Source: Afifella marina DSM 2698
GTDB taxonomy: Bacteria > Pseudomonadota > Alphaproteobacteria > Rhizobiales > Afifellaceae
DNA: 64,000 nucleotides
Reading direction: 5' to 3'
NCBI RefSeq assembly: GCF_900102695.1
Contig: NZ_FMVW01000001.1
Span: 682,001-746,000, forward strand
Shown here: one piece after another, positions 61,471 through 64,000 of the stretch
Numbering within the stretch: the stretch's first letter is position 1
Layout: every line of letters starts with the position of its first letter
Notes under the pieces: model-generated
The model's database searches: none
The model's input: only the letters and a program-made list of their open reading frames with translations
What the model was told of the DNA's origin: nothing
Position numbers and translations under genes: made by a program

Positions 61471-63987
61471 ATGCGGGACAAAGCGCGCGTGGTGGTGATC
61501 GGGGGCGGCGTCGTCGGCGTGGCGACCCTCTATCACCTGGCGAAAAAGGGCTGGTCGGATGTCGTTCTGGTGGAACGGCGCGAGCTCACCTCCGGCTCCA
61601 CCTGGCATGCCGCCGGCCTCCTGCCGCTCTTCAACATGAGCTACTCGGTCGGCCAGATCCACAAATACTCCGTGCGCTTCTACCAGGAACTGGCGGAAGA
61701 GACCGGCATGGATACCGGCTTCCGCAAAGTCTCCAATGTGCGCCTTGCCCGCACCAGGGACCGCTGGGACGAATATCAATATTATGCGGGCGTGGCACGC
61801 ACGATCGGCGTCAATGTCGTCGAGCTGACTCCTGAAGAGATCAAGGAGCGCTGGCCCTACGTCGAAACCGACGGGATCTTGGGAGCGATCGCCCATCCCG
61901 ACGACGGCTATATCCAGCCCGCCGACCTCACCCAGGCGCTCGCCCGCGGCGCACGCAATCTCGGCGCCGAGATCAACCGCTACACCACGGTTCTGGGGCT
62001 CGAGCAGCAGCCGGATCATTCCTGGATCGTGAAGACCGACAAGGGCGACATCCACGCCGAGCACGTCGTCTCCGCCACCGGCAATTTCGTGCGCAAGACC
62101 GGCGAGATGGTGGGGCTCGAAATCCCCGTCATCCCGGTGGAACACCAGTATATCGTCACCGAGCCCATCCCGGCGATCCAGGAATTCCGCAAGAGCGGCG
62201 GCGCCGAACTCTGCGTTTTGAGAGAATCCGATTCCTCCTGGTATATGCGCGAGGAGGCGGGCGGCCTTCTGCTTGGACCTTACGAAAAGGGCGCGCCGGT
62301 CTGCTATGTCGAGGGCCCCGATCCCGATTCCGAATACGAGCTCTTCCAGGAAGATCTCGACCGCCTGATGCCGCATGTGGAGACGGCGATCACTCGCGTG
62401 CCCTATTTCGGCGAGGTCGGCGTCAAGAAGGTCTATAACGGCGCCATCGCCTATACGCCGGACGGCTCGCCGATGGTGGGTCCGGCCTGGGACCTGAAGA
62501 ATTTCTGGCTGAACGAGGGGCATTCTTTCGGCGTGACCGCGGCGGGTGGCGCCGGCTGGCAGCTCGCCGAGTGGATCGTCGAGGGCGAGCCCTCGCTCGA
62601 TCTGACGGGCGTCGATCCGCGCCGCTTCGGCCCCTACGCCTCGCGCGGCTATCTCAAGGCGAAGAACGAAGAGGCCTACGCCAACGTCTTCACCATGCAT
62701 TATCCCGACGAGGAACGGGCGGCGGGCCGGCCCCTGAAGACCGCGCCGTGCTATTCGCGTATGGCCGATTTGGGCGCCGTCTTCGGCTCCGTCTATGGCT
62801 GGGAGCGGCCGAACTGGTTCGCGCCCAAGGGCTATGAAGTGCCGGCCGAAGAGCTCGACGTCGACGAGACGCTGACCAACGACAACCACCCGCCGGCCGA
62901 CCATACGGGAAAAATCCGCGAGCGCTGGTCCTTCCGCCGCTCCAATTATTTCCCCTTCGTCGGCGAAGAGGTGAAGAATGTGACGAACGGCGTCGGCGTG
63001 CTCGACATGTCGGCCTTCGCCAAGATCGAGGTCTGGGGACCGGGCGCGCGCGCCTGGCTCGAAGCGATCTTCGCCAACCGCATTCCGAAGAAGCGCGGGC
63101 GCATCGCGCTCTGCCATCTGTTGACGCCGTCGGGCGGGGTGCGCTCGGAATTCACCGTCTACGAATGGGCGAAGGACCGCTTCTATCTCGTCTCCGCCGG
63201 GGCCTTTGAGCGCCACGACCACGATGTTTTGATGAAGCTCGCGCCGATGGACGGGACAGTGAGGCTGCGCCCGCTGACGACGCAGATGGGCGTTCTTGTC
63301 GTCGCCGGGCCGCGCTCGCGCGAACTTTTGCAGAAGCTCACCGACGCCGATTTGTCGAACGCCGCGTTCCCGTGGCTGTCGGGCCGCTTCGTCAATATCG
63401 GCATTGCGCAGGCGCATGCGCTGCGCGTCAACTTCGTCGGCGAACTCGGCTGGGAGCTGCATCATCCGATCGAGATGCAGAACACGATCTTCGATCTTCT
63501 CATGCGGGCGGGCGAAGAATTCGCCATCAAGCCCTTTGGTATCCGCGCGATGGACACGATGCGGCTCGAAAAGAGCTACCGGCTCATCCCGCGCGAGCTG
63601 TCGGTCGAATACAGCGCCTATGAGAGCGGGCTCGACCGTTTCGTGCATCCCAACAAGGGCCAGTTCATCGGCCGCGATCAACTGGTGGAGGCACGCGAGA
63701 AGGGCGACCGCTGGACCTTCGTGACGATGGAGGTCGCAGGCGTCACCGATGCCGATGCGCGCGGCTCTGAACCGATCTTCAAGCCGGGAACCAACGAACT
63801 CGTCGGCCGGGCCACCTCCGGCGGCTATGGCTGGCGGCTCGATACCTCGCTGGCGCTTGCCATGGTCCGGCCCGAAGAGGCCGATCTCGGCGGCGAGCTG
63901 GAGATCCAGATTCTCGGCGAGCGCAAGCGCGTGACGATCATTGAGGAGAGCCCGTTCGATCCGAACAATGGGAGATTGCGGGGGTAA
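61471..63987 (+). CDS. FAD-dependent dimethylglycine/sarcosine dehydrogenase-like protein (DAO-GcvT)
   Basis: An 838-residue flavoenzyme. N-terminal DAO domain with the FAD motif VVVIGGGVVGVATLYHLAKK, the flavin-linkage region SGSTWHAAGLLP, and NEGHSFGVTAAGGAGWQLAE near its end; then the GcvT-like folate-binding domain (YFPFVGEEVKNVTNGVGVLD; ANRIPKKRGRIALCHLLTPS; FGIRAMDTMRLEKSYRLIPR) and its C-terminal barrel. The family oxidatively demethylates methylated glycines and passes the methylene group to tetrahydrofolate. GGAG lies six bases before ATG 61471. Which substrate is used cannot be told from sequence. Confidence 0.92.
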   Translation: MRDKARVVVIGGGVVGVATLYHLAKKGWSDVVLVERRELTSGSTWHAAGLLPLFNMSYSVGQIHKYSVRFYQELAEETGMDTGFRKVSNVRLARTRDRWDEYQYYAGVARTIGVNVVELTPEEIKERWPYVETDGILGAIAHPDDGYIQPADLTQALARGARNLGAEINRYTTVLGLEQQPDHSWIVKTDKGDIHAEHVVSATGNFVRKTGEMVGLEIPVIPVEHQYIVTEPIPAIQEFRKSGGAELCVLRESDSSWYMREEAGGLLLGPYEKGAPVCYVEGPDPDSEYELFQEDLDRLMPHVETAITRVPYFGEVGVKKVYNGAIAYTPDGSPMVGPAWDLKNFWLNEGHSFGVTAAGGAGWQLAEWIVEGEPSLDLTGVDPRRFGPYASRGYLKAKNEEAYANVFTMHYPDEERAAGRPLKTAPCYSRMADLGAVFGSVYGWERPNWFAPKGYEVPAEELDVDETLTNDNHPPADHTGKIRERWSFRRSNYFPFVGEEVKNVTNGVGVLDMSAFAKIEVWGPGARAWLEAIFANRIPKKRGRIALCHLLTPSGGVRSEFTVYEWAKDRFYLVSAGAFERHDHDVLMKLAPMDGTVRLRPLTTQMGVLVVAGPRSRELLQKLTDADLSNAAFPWLSGRFVNIGIAQAHALRVNFVGELGWELHHPIEMQNTIFDLLMRAGEEFAIKPFGIRAMDTMRLEKSYRLIPRELSVEYSAYESGLDRFVHPNKGQFIGRDQLVEAREKGDRWTFVTMEVAGVTDADARGSEPIFKPGTNELVGRATSGGYGWRLDTSLALAMVRPEEADLGGELEIQILGERKRVTIIEESPFDPNNGRLRG

Positions 63988-63991
63988 ACAA

Positions 63992-63997
63992 AGGAGG
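63992..63997 (+). promoter_or_regulatory. Ribosome binding site of a gene starting just beyond the window
   Basis: AGGAGG lies 4-9 bases after the dehydrogenase stop and implies that a further gene of the same operon begins within a few bases of the window end. Confidence 0.6.
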
Positions 63998-64000
63998 AGC

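Noticed and set aside
63985-64000. Possible truncation of the DAO-GcvT gene by the window end
   Set aside because: A TAA stop lies at 63985-63987 and is followed by a ribosome site for the next gene, so the gene is complete.

Overview
The window reads as chromosome of a high-GC alphaproteobacterium of the rhizobial order (Hyphomicrobiales). The main support is the block feuP-feuQ, ccmI-E-F-H, degP, a two-component pair and glnE, which is the order I know from Sinorhizobium and relatives. An RcGTA-type gene transfer agent (GTA) cluster and rhizobial-style GC-rich palindromic intergenic repeats fit the same picture. I cannot name the genus.

Layout. Bases 1-2013 hold the 3' part of a PAS-GGDEF-EAL cyclic-di-GMP protein, followed by a HEPN-like orphan on the minus strand. 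Bases 3351-25765 hold a nearly complete GTA structural cluster: terminase small and large subunits, portal, two small proteins, prohead protease, major capsid, head-tail connectors, tail terminator, tail tube, a tail chaperone pair, tape measure, baseplate/hub proteins, NlpC/P60 peptidase and the 1296-residue megatron. A GH19-type endolysin and a holin-like protein follow. The cluster is interrupted three times: by a repeat mosaic plus an HxlR/NAD(P)H-binding oxidoreductase pair between g2 and g3, by an EamA/LysR pair after g3, and by two unknown membrane proteins plus an antisense SDR between g8 and g9. Every GTA frame still looks intact.

Bases 26105-44994 run from a DUF2335 membrane protein into the feuPQ two-component system with a small periplasmic protein upstream, a glycine-zipper lipoprotein, the cytochrome c maturation operon, a three-gene Gtr-like lipid-linked glycosylation cassette, DegP, a second two-component pair and GlnE. 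Bases 45053-51945 are on the minus strand: a lone Rieske protein gene (petA), a LysR regulator, a PleC/PdhS-type histidine kinase and aminopeptidase N. Bases 52134-63987 carry housekeeping and metabolic genes: Nudix hydrolase, DUF1328 protein, folD, DUF938 methyltransferase, an esterase, a PhoD-like phosphatase, an M20 amidohydrolase, a secreted protein, a regulator/membrane protein/uppS operon with two matching dyad operators, and a DAO-GcvT dehydrogenase.

The strongest leads are these. The GTA tail-chaperone gene g10.1 has no start codon and lies in the -1 frame, directly after a canonical A_AAA_AAC slippery heptamer in g10, which predicts programmed -1 frameshifting. A UUCG-loop intrinsic terminator follows the major capsid gene. 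Three insertions split the GTA cluster without breaking any structural frame. A pair of 15-bp dyads, one at the promoter and one over the uppS start codon, suggests an autoregulated isoprenoid operon. No tRNA, rRNA, CRISPR array, integrase or transposase was seen.
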